From Seriola aureovittata (Eukaryota > Chordata > Actinopteri > Carangiformes > Carangidae), in assembly GCF_021018895.1 (NCBI RefSeq), contig NC_079382.1, positions 14,078,501-14,142,500 of the forward strand: a stretch of 64,000 bases of DNA, read 5' to 3'. Position 1 is the first letter of the stretch, and each line of letters opens with the position of its first letter. Of the stretch, positions 47,377 through 58,141 are shown one piece after another. The translations under genes and the position numbers were made by a program. Below the pieces are notes generated by a model that saw only the letters and a list, made by a program, of their open reading frames with translations, did not search any database and was not told the origin of the DNA.

Positions 47377-48333
47377 CTGAAGTGAAAAAGAGATAAGGCA
47401 ATCATATTATTACGACTATTTGTGCCCTAAAAAAATAAATCTTTTCTGATCTAAATTCAAACATTTCTAAGGATGCATCGATCAGCTCTGTTGTAATACT
47501 GACCTTATTAAGTGGATCAGGTGTTGGCCAAACATCACCAAAGCACAGTAAATACAGTTGCATGCTGTTGATTTGCAGTGATAAGCTATTGTACTTAAAG
47601 CTACTACAGGTAGTTTGTGCTTCACAATAAATACATTTTAATGTGAAACAGGAAACATCACAGTAAAGTGTTGACAATGGCCTTAGCAGTTTGTTAACAT
47701 TTCCAAAGATTTACCCCATAAACAGTAGATAAAGACTTTTTCAACACTTTTTATTGGCATAGGAGATATTGTTTTGAAACTTTGCATTGACTCAATATAC
47801 ATTTTTATTACATATTGAACTAAGCTTGCTGATGAGAAATAAACCTTTAGCAAATGGCGGAAAAACTACTGGCAAAGTTCTTTAGCAAGTCAGTTTTGGT
47901 CTGGTTAAAAAGACAAAGCAACATAGCTGAAGTGGTTAGGTGAACAGAAGAAGAAGCATGTAATTTGGTTCAGGGTAGTCTTTTCTTTGTAAACGTACAC
48001 AGGACAGTGAGAGAAGGATCTGTGTGTGTATTAGACAAAAATGTGATGGTGTGACTGTAGTTATAAGGTTTATGCACCGTGTTATACAATTTCATAACCT
48101 TAACAACATGGTCGATGATTGCCCTTATAGTTATACTCGCATGTTAGCGTACACATTGTACACATCAAATCATTACAGATTTTACATAAAAAAATTGAAT
48201 AACCACTAGTATGAGAGTCTAACTGGTATCGGGGGAGAAAAACTTGGATTGGCGCATTCCCCATTTCCTTCATCAAAATACGCTCACCTTTTCTCAAATG
48301 CCACATCATTTACACACACTGACACATACATAC
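47377..48333 (-). other. foxo3: foxo3 intron within the 3'UTR
   Basis: Donor CAGAGCAG|GTATGT at 48334/48333 and acceptor CTTCAG at 47377. It is 957 bases long with no exon inside. Confidence 0.7.
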
Positions 48334-48362
48334 CTGCTCTGCTCCTTCCCGGCCTGACCCTC

Positions 48363-49811
48363 TCAGCCAGGTACCCAGCTCTGAGAGGTCTGCTTGGTGC
48401 TAGTGAAGTTGCCGACTCCATTCATGTTGGCCAGAGAGTCAAAGTTAAAGTCCAAGCCGTCTGCGTCCATCAGCTCGTTCCTGATGATGGAGTCCATGTC
48501 ACACTCCAGGCTGCCATTGAACATGTCCAAGTCCAGATCTGTCGGAAAACGATCCTGACAGATCCCTCCACTGTTGCTAACTGTTCCATTCAGGAAGATC
48601 GATGTGTCGATCTGCATGGAGGAGGACCCATTTCCTCCCAAGGGTGAGAGCAGGAGCTGCTGCTTGGCATTAGCCAGAACGTTAGCCTCATTGGCTAGGT
48701 TCAGGCCTCCGTTTAAAGACCTCAGGGAGCTTTGGTTGTGGTTGTTACTTTGCAGCATCTCCCCTTGGCTGCCCTGAAGTCCTCCGGTGGTCCCAAAGGT
48801 CATTACGGGATCATTGCGGAGCATGAGGCCACGGCGGGAGTTCTGGGAAATGACAGCGGCAGCGCTGGCCTGTGACATCAGCGGATCAGATTGGGTCATC
48901 ATGACATCGCTGTGGCTGTGACTGTCAGAGCTAAGCAGGTCTTGTAGTGTCTGACTGCCAAAGCGAGACATGCTGATGCTGGAGAAGGAGGTCTGCTTGT
49001 TCTCCTGGATGGTCTGCATGGGGGATGGACGCAGAGAGGAACCCGTCGTGTGGGGGCCAAAGATGGAGTTACTGTAGCCATTTCCTCCACCGTTAGACGA
49101 AGAGTTGGAGGATGGAGAGGAGGTGGAGGAAGGTGAGCCTAGCCCATTGGGTTTGGACCCAAAGTTGAACCCTGAGGAACCATTTGGAGCGTTCTGGCTG
49201 GAAGTGGTTGGCACCAGGTTGATGTTATCCAGCAACTCATCCATCAGGTCATCTGTGAGTCCATCATTCAGGTTCATTGTGCCTGCCAGGTCTGCCAGGC
49301 GAGGCAGCTCGGTCGGCACAGCTTTCCCGTTGGTCGTGGCATTGCCAGGAGACAGTGCTCTGCCAGGACTGGAGTAGAACATAGGCGAGGGAGGGGGCTC
49401 ATCATCGGGCACCTCATCTAGCTCAGGGTTGGCCAGAATGGGTGAGAGCCGACCACTCACAGTGCTGGCGTTGGAGTTAGTGCGGGAGCGGAAGTCTGTC
49501 CAGGCATCCAGCTCCTCACTGCTGCGTGACGTCGGGCTTCCAGGCCACTTAGAGAGACCTGAAGGACTGTCCCCGCCTCCTTCACCTGCTGCAGCAGCTG
49601 CAGCCTGCAGCGCTGCCTTCTTCTTGGCAGCACGCCCACGGGCGGACTTAGTGTACTTGTTGCTGTTGTCCATGGAGACTGCACGGCGGCGAGGAGCCTT
49701 GCCACCCTTTCCTCCCTCGGGGTTGATCATCCACCAGGAACTCTTTCCTGTTCCCTCGTTCTGGACGCGAATGAAACGGCTGTGGAGGGAGAGGTTGTGC
49801 CGGATGGAGTT
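48363..49811 (-). CDS. foxo3: Forkhead box O3, second coding exon (partial gene)
   Basis: The exon begins at acceptor TGTTACAG|AAC and encodes 482 residues plus TGA. It opens inside the forkhead DNA-binding domain with recognition helix NSIRHNLSLHSRF, then wing sequence SSWWMINPEGG, then the basic nuclear-localisation/AKT segment APRRRAVSMD. The serine at exon residue 46 corresponds to human S253. A second AKT/SGK-type site is in FRSRTNSNAS. The C-terminus has the acidic CR3 activation region ECDMDSIIRNELMDADGLDF. FOXO3 activates stress-resistance, apoptosis and atrophy genes in the nucleus and is exported after AKT phosphorylation and 14-3-3 binding. The N-terminal exon with the first half of the forkhead domain is outside the window (on - it lies above 64000). 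Fish have foxo3a and foxo3b, and I cannot tell which this is. Confidence 0.95.
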   Translation of the reverse strand, partial: NSIRHNLSLHSRFIRVQNEGTGKSSWWMINPEGGKGGKAPRRRAVSMDNSNKYTKSARGRAAKKKAALQAAAAAAGEGGGDSPSGLSKWPGSPTSRSSEELDAWTDFRSRTNSNASTVSGRLSPILANPELDEVPDDEPPPSPMFYSSPGRALSPGNATTNGKAVPTELPRLADLAGTMNLNDGLTDDLMDELLDNINLVPTTSSQNAPNGSSGFNFGSKPNGLGSPSSTSSPSSNSSSNGGGNGYSNSIFGPHTTGSSLRPSPMQTIQENKQTSFSSISMSRFGSQTLQDLLSSDSHSHSDVMMTQSDPLMSQASAAAVISQNSRRGLMLRNDPVMTFGTTGGLQGSQGEMLQSNNHNQSSLRSLNGGLNLANEANVLANAKQQLLLSPLGGNGSSSMQIDTSIFLNGTVSNSGGICQDRFPTDLDLDMFNGSLECDMDSIIRNELMDADGLDFNFDSLANMNGVGNFTSTKQTSQSWVPG

Positions 49812-50589
49812 CTGTAACATAAGAGAGAAAGAGAGGAGGTTGTGGTGAGCGATGTGTGCAAAATCCTTTTGAAACAATTACTCAAACAATGGCTGTCATC
49901 AATATTGATCTGTTGTATTCTTTCTTTCCTGTTGCCAATGACACATTCAATGAATACATCTCATTAAGTTCAACAACACTGATCCATAAACCACCCACTA
50001 CCACAGATTCTGCAGCAACGCAAACAGTTGCTCTTGGTGATTAGACACACAAACAAAGCAAAAAGCCTATTGTTTCAATTGTTCTTCCACTAAATATAGA
50101 CAGGAACACATTAACGTGCAACAGCACTTAGTGCTGATGTCTGCATTGTTCCCACTGTAGCTTTTGTCTTGTGAGTATAAAAGAGAAAAGAGCGACAGTG
50201 GTCTATAATCAAGCGTCTCCTCGATTATGAATACCACGTACAATGAGCCCATGTTGCATAAGGAGCACATTCTGTGTGAGATCATGTGTGTCTGTGCATG
50301 CCTGTGTGTGAGGCTTGGCTTTTGTATATTGATCAACTCTCAGCTCCCTCCTTGTGTGAGCCCAAGAGGCTCATTGGAGGGGAACTGGTGCACATGACAG
50401 CCCCTGGTAATGATCAAGGGTTTTACTCGCGACGCAGAGATGTACGTACATATTAACGGCCAGAACTGCCACATAACAGCCCTGTTGAGTCACTTGTTGG
50501 CTCACTACTGGCTTTGTCTACATACATAGTTAACAGATGGACAATCTTTTGTAAAATATAGACGCATATTTAGCAGTGTTACACACCTT

Positions 50590-51095
50590 TTAGGCCTTCT
50601 AGCAACTTCTATTGACTCCAATTGAATCCAACTTTTCCTCCAGCACAACCATGAACTTGACATTTGTGATTTGAGTGAAATGTCTCAACAACTGTCGTGC
50701 AGACTGTTGTGAAATTTGATTCCCTTATTCATGTTCACCCTGGGATGAACTTTGATGATCCTCTGACTTTTCCTCTGGAGCCATCATGAAGTCAAAATGT
50801 GTCCAATACTTTGGTTCATGACCTCATACCTAATGACAAATGGCAAAACTAATGACATTCCCATCAGCCTCAGCTGTAGCCTACATTGTGTTTAATGCTA
50901 ATTAGCAAGTGTTAGCAAGCTAACACCATAGACAGTATATGGCTAACACGCCAGAAACATTATAGCAGTGGTACTGTGAGCATGTTAGCATGCTCATGTT
51001 AGGATTCAGCTCAAAGCACCACTATGGCTACAGTATGTGCAGCCTCACAGAGCTGATAGCATGGCTGTAAGCATGGCTCATTTCCATACACTAAT
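50590..51095. repeat. Dispersed fish repeat rich in GTTAGC units
   Basis: Contains TTTTCCTCCAGCACAACCATGA, GTGAAATGTCTCAACAACT, AATGACATTCCCATCAGCCT, TGCTAATTAGCAAGTGTTAG and CAGCCTCACAGAGCTGATAG, in the order I know from a very common bony-fish interspersed element. About 500 bases, diverged. Its class is not determined. Confidence 0.65.
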
Positions 51096-53230
51096 CAAAC
51101 TTTTGAGTATGACCTATGTAAATATCTAGAAGCGCTAGAGAGCTGCTTTGTACTCTGGTATCGGCACATAACTCTTACAACCTCGTCATATTTCAAGTGC
51201 TAATTCTGAGCATAACAGCTACAGTAGGAGAAGAAGAAGACGCTGAACGGTTCGCCTAGTTTTCAGGATGGAAGGAATCAGAACCATCAGAGATTTCAGT
51301 TTGATGTCACTTAACTGGGTTATATTTAAAACACAACAAAAGACATAAAGGCTAAGAAACCTATTAAACTATTTAAACAAGAGTAGATCAGTTGCGTGTC
51401 ATCAAGGGTTTACATTTACACAATAGAAAGGACTGACATGAGAACATGTTTACACTGTCGAGATGTCAGTTCATTTCAGCCACTACTCATTTTCAGTAGT
51501 TAATTAGTGCAGGTTAAATGAAGGATATCATGATGTGAGCTCGGGTTTTGCAGTTATTTTAGACTGGATATTGCAACTTCACTTGTTCTGTAAATCACAC
51601 CCATGCACATGTCCATCTGGACAACCCCCCCCTTCACACACAGACACCCACACAAACACACACTTGCAGCCATCTGGTCACTTAAGAGGACATAATTTCA
51701 TGGTTCTTATATGACAGCATACTGATGACACACAAATGCTGAGATAAATATGCACATACGCTCTGTTACATTCTCAAATGTGGACTCAGAGTAATGGGAC
51801 TTCACTATAAACGTTTATAAAACTGCATTTTGAGAAAAAGCATTGGGAAATTTAGGACACATGATTATGACCTTTTTAACTTTACTGTTGTTATTTCACT
51901 TTCTTCTTTTGGTTTCCTCTTGTTGTGCCCCACAAGCCACTGTAGACCTTGTCGAATTCATTATTTTGCATCAGTCTCCTTCTCTTTCCATACCCCTTCC
52001 CTCCCAGTTTCTGTTGTTTCACAAACACATAGCTCTTATGGGCCCTGAGGGACTCTGGGGCTATGCTATATCCTCCCATATAAACAACCCAACCGCCATC
52101 CGCAACATGCACGCATATTTCCTTCTTTGTTTTCCTGCTATGTATATTTTTACTCCCTAAAACAGAACAGATTTCTGGGTTCAAACCGTCGAGGGCCAAA
52201 ATTTTCTTGTTTTTGTGGGAATCACAATATTGTTTTCCATAAAGCAGTCCCGTCTTTCCTGGGCAACAGTTTACAGACAATTTGGTCTGGATTGTTATTC
52301 TGGTCAAAAGCAGTTCAATCAGAGAGGAAAAAGAGCGGGCTTAGGTTACTGAGGGCTACGTTGGCAGACTCCAAAAGTTTGATCTCTGGGGCAAAACTGA
52401 ACCTCTGACCCTATGTGAGTGTGTGTGTGTGTGTGTATCTGACAAGTATGTGTGTGTTTTTTGGTAGTTGAAATATAGAGTTTAGAATTTTTAGCCTCTT
52501 GAGTCTTTTGCACATTTAAATGCATAAGTTGTTTTCTGCAGGACTGTGTGCTTTGTGCAGGCACTGCTGTCTATTAGCAAATCCATAAAAAACTGCATGT
52601 AATCATTAATGGTGTGTGTATGTGAATGTACGTTTCCCAAGTGAATGAATGTATGTATGTGTGTGTGTGTGTGTGTGTGCGGGTGTGTATTCATGTATAT
52701 GAAATGAGGTAAGATGAAAAGAGATACCAGGGAGACCAGTGTTTATCCTCTGCCAGCATCTCTTGAGGCATGACGTAATGCTGCTTTATTACAGAACATT
52801 TTACAAACACAGACACACACACACATGCATAAACACACACACACACACACACTAGTTAAATGTTTCCAGCTGCCAGGAAGATGTAAATAATGACAGAAGA
52901 TCGACTTTGTAAAGGAAAAAAGAGAACTTCTGGTTGGATGAATGAAGAGCAGAATGAATGGAATCTGAGTCTCCTTCTCCTTCTGCTGTAAACATTTACC
53001 TGCCAGCACCTGACACTTCATCAATCCTTCTCCTTCGCTTCTTCCTACACTCTCTTTATCCCAGCATCCTCCCACTCCCTCCTCCCCCCGCCGACAAAGC
53101 CACTTGTTTAATCTTTCTCTTTTCCGTGCCACTGCTCGTATCCTTCAAATGTCAGGTGAGGTAATTCTAACTTGATGTGATGGAGCAGCAATAAAAGGAA
53201 ACGGGACATCTGCAACCGAAGCATGGACAG

Positions 53231-53279
53231 TGATAAAAAAAAAAAAAAAAAAAGAAAGAAAGAAAGAAAAAAGAAAAAT
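53231..53279. repeat. A-rich and (GAAA)n tract
   Basis: A run of about 20 A followed by GAAA units. A short (AT)n lies at about 53370-53385. Confidence 0.8.
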
Positions 53280-54128
53280 TGGGTGGGATGGAAGTGTGAG
53301 TGAGTGATGATGAGAAAGATGGTGAGAAGAGGATAGCTGCAAGAGGACAGAAAGAAAAATGTGTGTGCTATATATATATATATATTACGTTGAGGCCGAT
53401 CCTCCATCTTGCTTGCTCACAAACCCTGTACTGTACTGATCCCAGTTATTCTGGATAATTCAGAGATATATTTTCTGTATGAACAAATTATTCAACTATA
53501 ATCTTTTTTAAACTTTGAGCACCACAAACAATCGTTCATTCACCGCCACTGTATAGAGATGGAGCAGAAGGGATATACTGTATGCCCTGTATGGCTTTGT
53601 GTGTGTACATGGCACATCTCTGTATGTGTGGGATACTGTATGCTTACTGCTGTAGCTCCTCTGGGGTATTCCCAAAACCCATTAATAAAAACAGCTCACT
53701 GAGACAGCGGCTCTGATTCATAACTCCTACTATGCAGCCATGAGAGCTAAATAACACACATACACCACTACAGCTTGCAGCAAAAGCCTTCCAAGGAGTA
53801 ATGACGCTGTTGACTCTGCCCGGCTAATTTAAGGGATTTTCTTTCTTTTTTTTAAGTTCTCTGCCTCTCTTGACCTTATATTTCCCTTTATTTTACTGTT
53901 TTGCACCCAGCACCTCTTTTTCTCTCATGTGACACTTTGGGGGAAAAAAAAGGCTCATTTGCTTTCTTACGGAGAGTTAAATGAGAAGATTGGTGCCACC
54001 TTTACCAATTAGCTAATTAGCAAATTAGCTTATTTTATGATAAGGATTGGGCAGGTTAGCCCACTTAAATGATTTCTAACTAATATCAGTTACTCGAATG
54101 TAAAATCTTCACACATTCAGGTGACACA

Positions 54129-54346
54129 TACACCAATCAGCCACAACAATAAAACAGGTAACTGTTTTATTGTTGTGGCTGATTGGTGTATATCCATGGC
54201 CTGTTTTAAGAATTTGTTCTGAACCATTACTAATTGGATTTAAAACTTAATATGTGGTTTGAATTATTTTCCACGGCTTCATGGCTTGACTCAGTCAAAA
54301 ACATTAAAAGCAGTCACCTGTTTTATTGTTATGGCTGATCGGTGTA
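54129..54346. mobile_element. Foldback/MITE-like element with three related arms
   Basis: A perfect 29-base inverted repeat (54129-54157 and 54162-54190) is separated by only GTAA. A third arm at 54318-54346 matches the second with two differences. Arms carry TACACCAATCAGCCACAAC, resembling terminal repeats of known fish DNA transposons. The layout suggests a short non-autonomous element about 218 bases long with an internally duplicated end. Confidence 0.7.
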
Positions 54347-54796
54347 TGTTTCAATGAAATGTTTCACCACTGTGCCATTATAAGTCTTTTCATTTACACA
54401 TTTACAGAATCTGAAGCGTGTATTTCTTCATCATAATAGTTTGTTCATTTTGATGGAAGAATACAAAGTTAATCATCCATTTCCTCCTATACCCACTTTT
54501 AGAGCAGACTACTGGGCTACTAGTAGGCATGTCAACTGTTTTATAAAATTTGCTGACCACTGAGCTGAACTGAACTATCTTATCTGCTATTAAAAGAAGA
54601 GGCCTATCTGTTGACACCCTCTATGAATGGTTTGATATCATAACCTCCTCTGGTATAGAAAACAAGAAAATGCTGGGTGAGAGATTCAACTGTTCATGAG
54701 GCCGGTTATCCAGGTTCGCTGGTGTTACATTTTTGAAGCCAACTAACTCAAAGTAGCCTGACAGAGCTAAGCTTGCTTTGTGAGACAGGCCCCAGC

Positions 54797-54819
54797 TGTG
54801 TGTGTATGTGTGTGAGTGA

Positions 54820-54872
<53 letters not shown>

Positions 54873-54878
54873 TGTGCG
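54797..54878. repeat. (GT)n/(GAGT)n microsatellite
   Basis: GT array with GAGTGAGT units near its start. Confidence 0.9.
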
Positions 54879-57023
54879 CACCAGCTGCAGCCAGAGCTCA
54901 GGAACACAGAGGCCTTTTTGTCCGTCAGCAACATGTGGGAACAATTAATCACTGTCAGCAACCACGCTAGGAATCTCTCTCTCTCTCCTTTCTCTCATTA
55001 TTCTGATGTTTGAAGGTGCGTAGGTGGGAACTCATATGTTTGCATTTATGTAAATCTGAATGTAGTGGGTGTGTGTACAAAAAAATTAAGGAGGTGTTTT
55101 AAGGAGATTTTAAGTCTGCTCTGAGGGAATTAGATCAATTTACTACCAGTGATGCGTGTTGAAAATGTGTAGAAATTAACACCCACGAGGTCATTCAGAA
55201 GCAAATGCCTCTGATTGGTCCAGAGGATTCTAAGAATGCTTTCTAATTGGTTGTAGCTGTGCTAGTTCCAGCAGTGGTGATTGGTGGATGGAAATTGGCT
55301 TGCGTAGCCAGGCAGTGCAGAGAAGGGAGGGTCTACACTGTGTTGCAAGTGTATTTCATCACCCAGCTACAGCACATATCTGAACTCCAATGTATGAAAT
55401 GGCTCGGTTTCACTTTGTCAGGTTCCTTTACTCTGAAAGTAAAAGAAACATTTTCATGGTCAGCCCAACCCTGACACAACCTTCTCTGCCTTTGGAGTGA
55501 AGAAATACACTGCAAAAACACACACACACTTGGAACACAAAACTCAGCACACACACACACACACACACAGCTCTTCATGTGTTGTGCTGCAGGGAAGCAG
55601 TAGGTCAGAGAGTTACAGTGTCATGGAGCCAGGAGACAGCAACGAGTCAAAGGTCAAAGTGCTTTGAGGTTGCAGCTCTCACCTCATACACCCCTCCCCT
55701 TTAACCCTGCGTCCACTGCTGTGATTGGACAAACCCTGTGACCTGAGCCTCACACCTCTGGTGTACTTAACCACCCACTGACACTGTGTGTATGTGTGTG
55801 CGAGTCCTGGCCAAACATAACCACACTTTATCAGCCATTATGTAAACCAGCACTAATCTGAGTCTAATGTCAACAGTGACCGCTGCTGGGTCAAGCGGAC
55901 AACTTGCGCACCATTAGTTGCCATTTAAGACGAGGGACTGACAATGGGCTGTGGGTAAAATAATGCTTGTCTTTCAATGAAGTGTTCTTTCCTTAGAGAA
56001 TGCAAACAAGATTAACTTTGTGCATACAGGTGACAGGTAGCGTCCTAGCAAATGAATGACATATAAGTCACAGGTATAAAATGAGCAAACAATAGCCAGA
56101 TAAAGACAAAGGAGCTCATTGTTTGGTTTTCTGTTCTTTTATATAAGGGAAAAAAAAAACTCTGGCACATTTACAGTTATGTTTATTGAATTGCACCATC
56201 CTTCTTAAATAAACCGATATATTAATAAATAAACAAAGAAACAAATGAGGGCATAAGCCCACAATTAAGCCACAAATACATGTAATAATATTTTACACTA
56301 ATTTGGAAAAATGAGTTCAGTGAGTTTGGACTCATGTAGTTAAAAAGAGAAAATACTAATAATTAATTCATATTAAGTATGCAAAACATGTATTTTGATG
56401 CCTTATCAACTCATGTCAGAGTCAAAAAAGAATGAATAAATAAACAAAGACAGACACAAAAGAGTTAATCGTATTTTAGGCTGCAAATGCATTATTTTAT
56501 TTATTTATTATAGATTTCTTTTAGATATTTAGGGTATTTATTTACTGTTGATTTACAAATTTTATGGAGCTTTAATTTATGTTGCCTTTTAAATAATTTG
56601 CTGTTGATATGTGTTAGTACATGATATACAGTGTATATAAAGATATTTAACCATTCTGTATTTGGAAAAATCAGCTCATAAAGTTACAAAAAATAAAATT
56701 CAGAGAAAACACTTCTGGACTTTTTGTGATACACTGTGGTTAAGGAGAATTTACACGGAGCAAATTCAATATTTAGCTACTGTATCAATGTTGTTCTCAA
56801 AGATTGTGACCAAAATTATGACCACAGGTGTATATATGAAGCACACCTCCATGCAGAGATGAGGTGAGGTGAGAAAATGAAAGTTTTGGAGGGAGAGTGA
56901 GGTAGAGGCGTTGGCGACACACAGGTCTTTGACATGTATAAGGCGATTTATAAATAAACAGCCTGGCTGGTCTACGCTAACACAACAGAGCGAGAGGATG
57001 GTTATTTATACCGTGACCCTACA

Positions 57024-57124
<101 letters not shown>

Positions 57125-57607
57125 TTGGTCTGGGTTCCAGCAGCCCTGAGCTCTGGACTGCAGACAGAACATTCCATTCTCTTCAATCATATGTGCGTTT
57201 CCCGGCCAGCGGCCGGGTGTCTCTCCCAGCTTGTGTGTGTTTAAGTTGTATTTTTGTGTATGTATGTGTGCGTGTGTGTGTGTCTATGTTTGTGTGTGTT
57301 TACACTGGACAGGGATCTGGAGCCTGGCAAAAAGAATCTTGTTACACCTCATTCTGCTTATATTTTTGCACTTACTCCCCCTTTGCTCCTCTTTTTTGTG
57401 AATAGATACACACATACACACACACTTACACTCAAATATACACACACACTTAAATGTTAAAACAATTGAGGAAACAGATTCTAATTTTTTTGTCATGAAA
57501 AGTCTCTCATATTGAATCTATAATACTTTATTGACACTGACAAATCCATCATTATGGTGTGAACAGCGATATCAAGTTCCTCTTAGAATTAAATTGCTGT
57601 TAAAGTG

Positions 57608-57608
<1 letters not shown>

Positions 57609-57675
<67 letters not shown>
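57609..57675. repeat. (AC)33 microsatellite
   Basis: Uninterrupted AC array in the foxo3 intron. Confidence 0.95.
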
Positions 57676-57676
<1 letters not shown>

Positions 57677-58085
57677 GCTTCTTTCCAAGAGTTGTGACCT
57701 TGTTAAATCATAAAAAGGGCTGCTCCTGTCATCTCCGAGACCTCACTACTGCATTGTCGACCTCTCTCTCTCTGTCTTTCCCTTCTGTCTTCCTCTCCCT
57801 CTCTTCTGTCTTTCTTTGTCTGGATCTCTAGTGTGTTCCCTGTTGTGTAAGACCACATGCTCAAACAACTCCTTGTTTACTCTTTCATTTCCTCCAATCA
57901 GTTAGCCTGAGGTGGGGGAGTCGGCCGACCCATCCCACCTAAAAGAGCCAATCGGTGTGGGCCGGTTGAAAGGCATGGTTAGTCGTTATCCTTGTAAGGC
58001 CTCACTGGGTCAGTGTGTTTTGATCAGTGCTGGACTGTCACCTCAACTCCTATGGAGCATGTGGCTCATGGTCAAGGTGGGAAGT

Positions 58086-58088
<3 letters not shown>

Positions 58089-58139
<51 letters not shown>
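58089..58139. repeat. (CA)25 microsatellite
   Basis: Uninterrupted CA array in the foxo3 intron. A further interrupted CA array lies at about 58450-58523. Confidence 0.9.
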
Positions 58140-58141
<2 letters not shown>

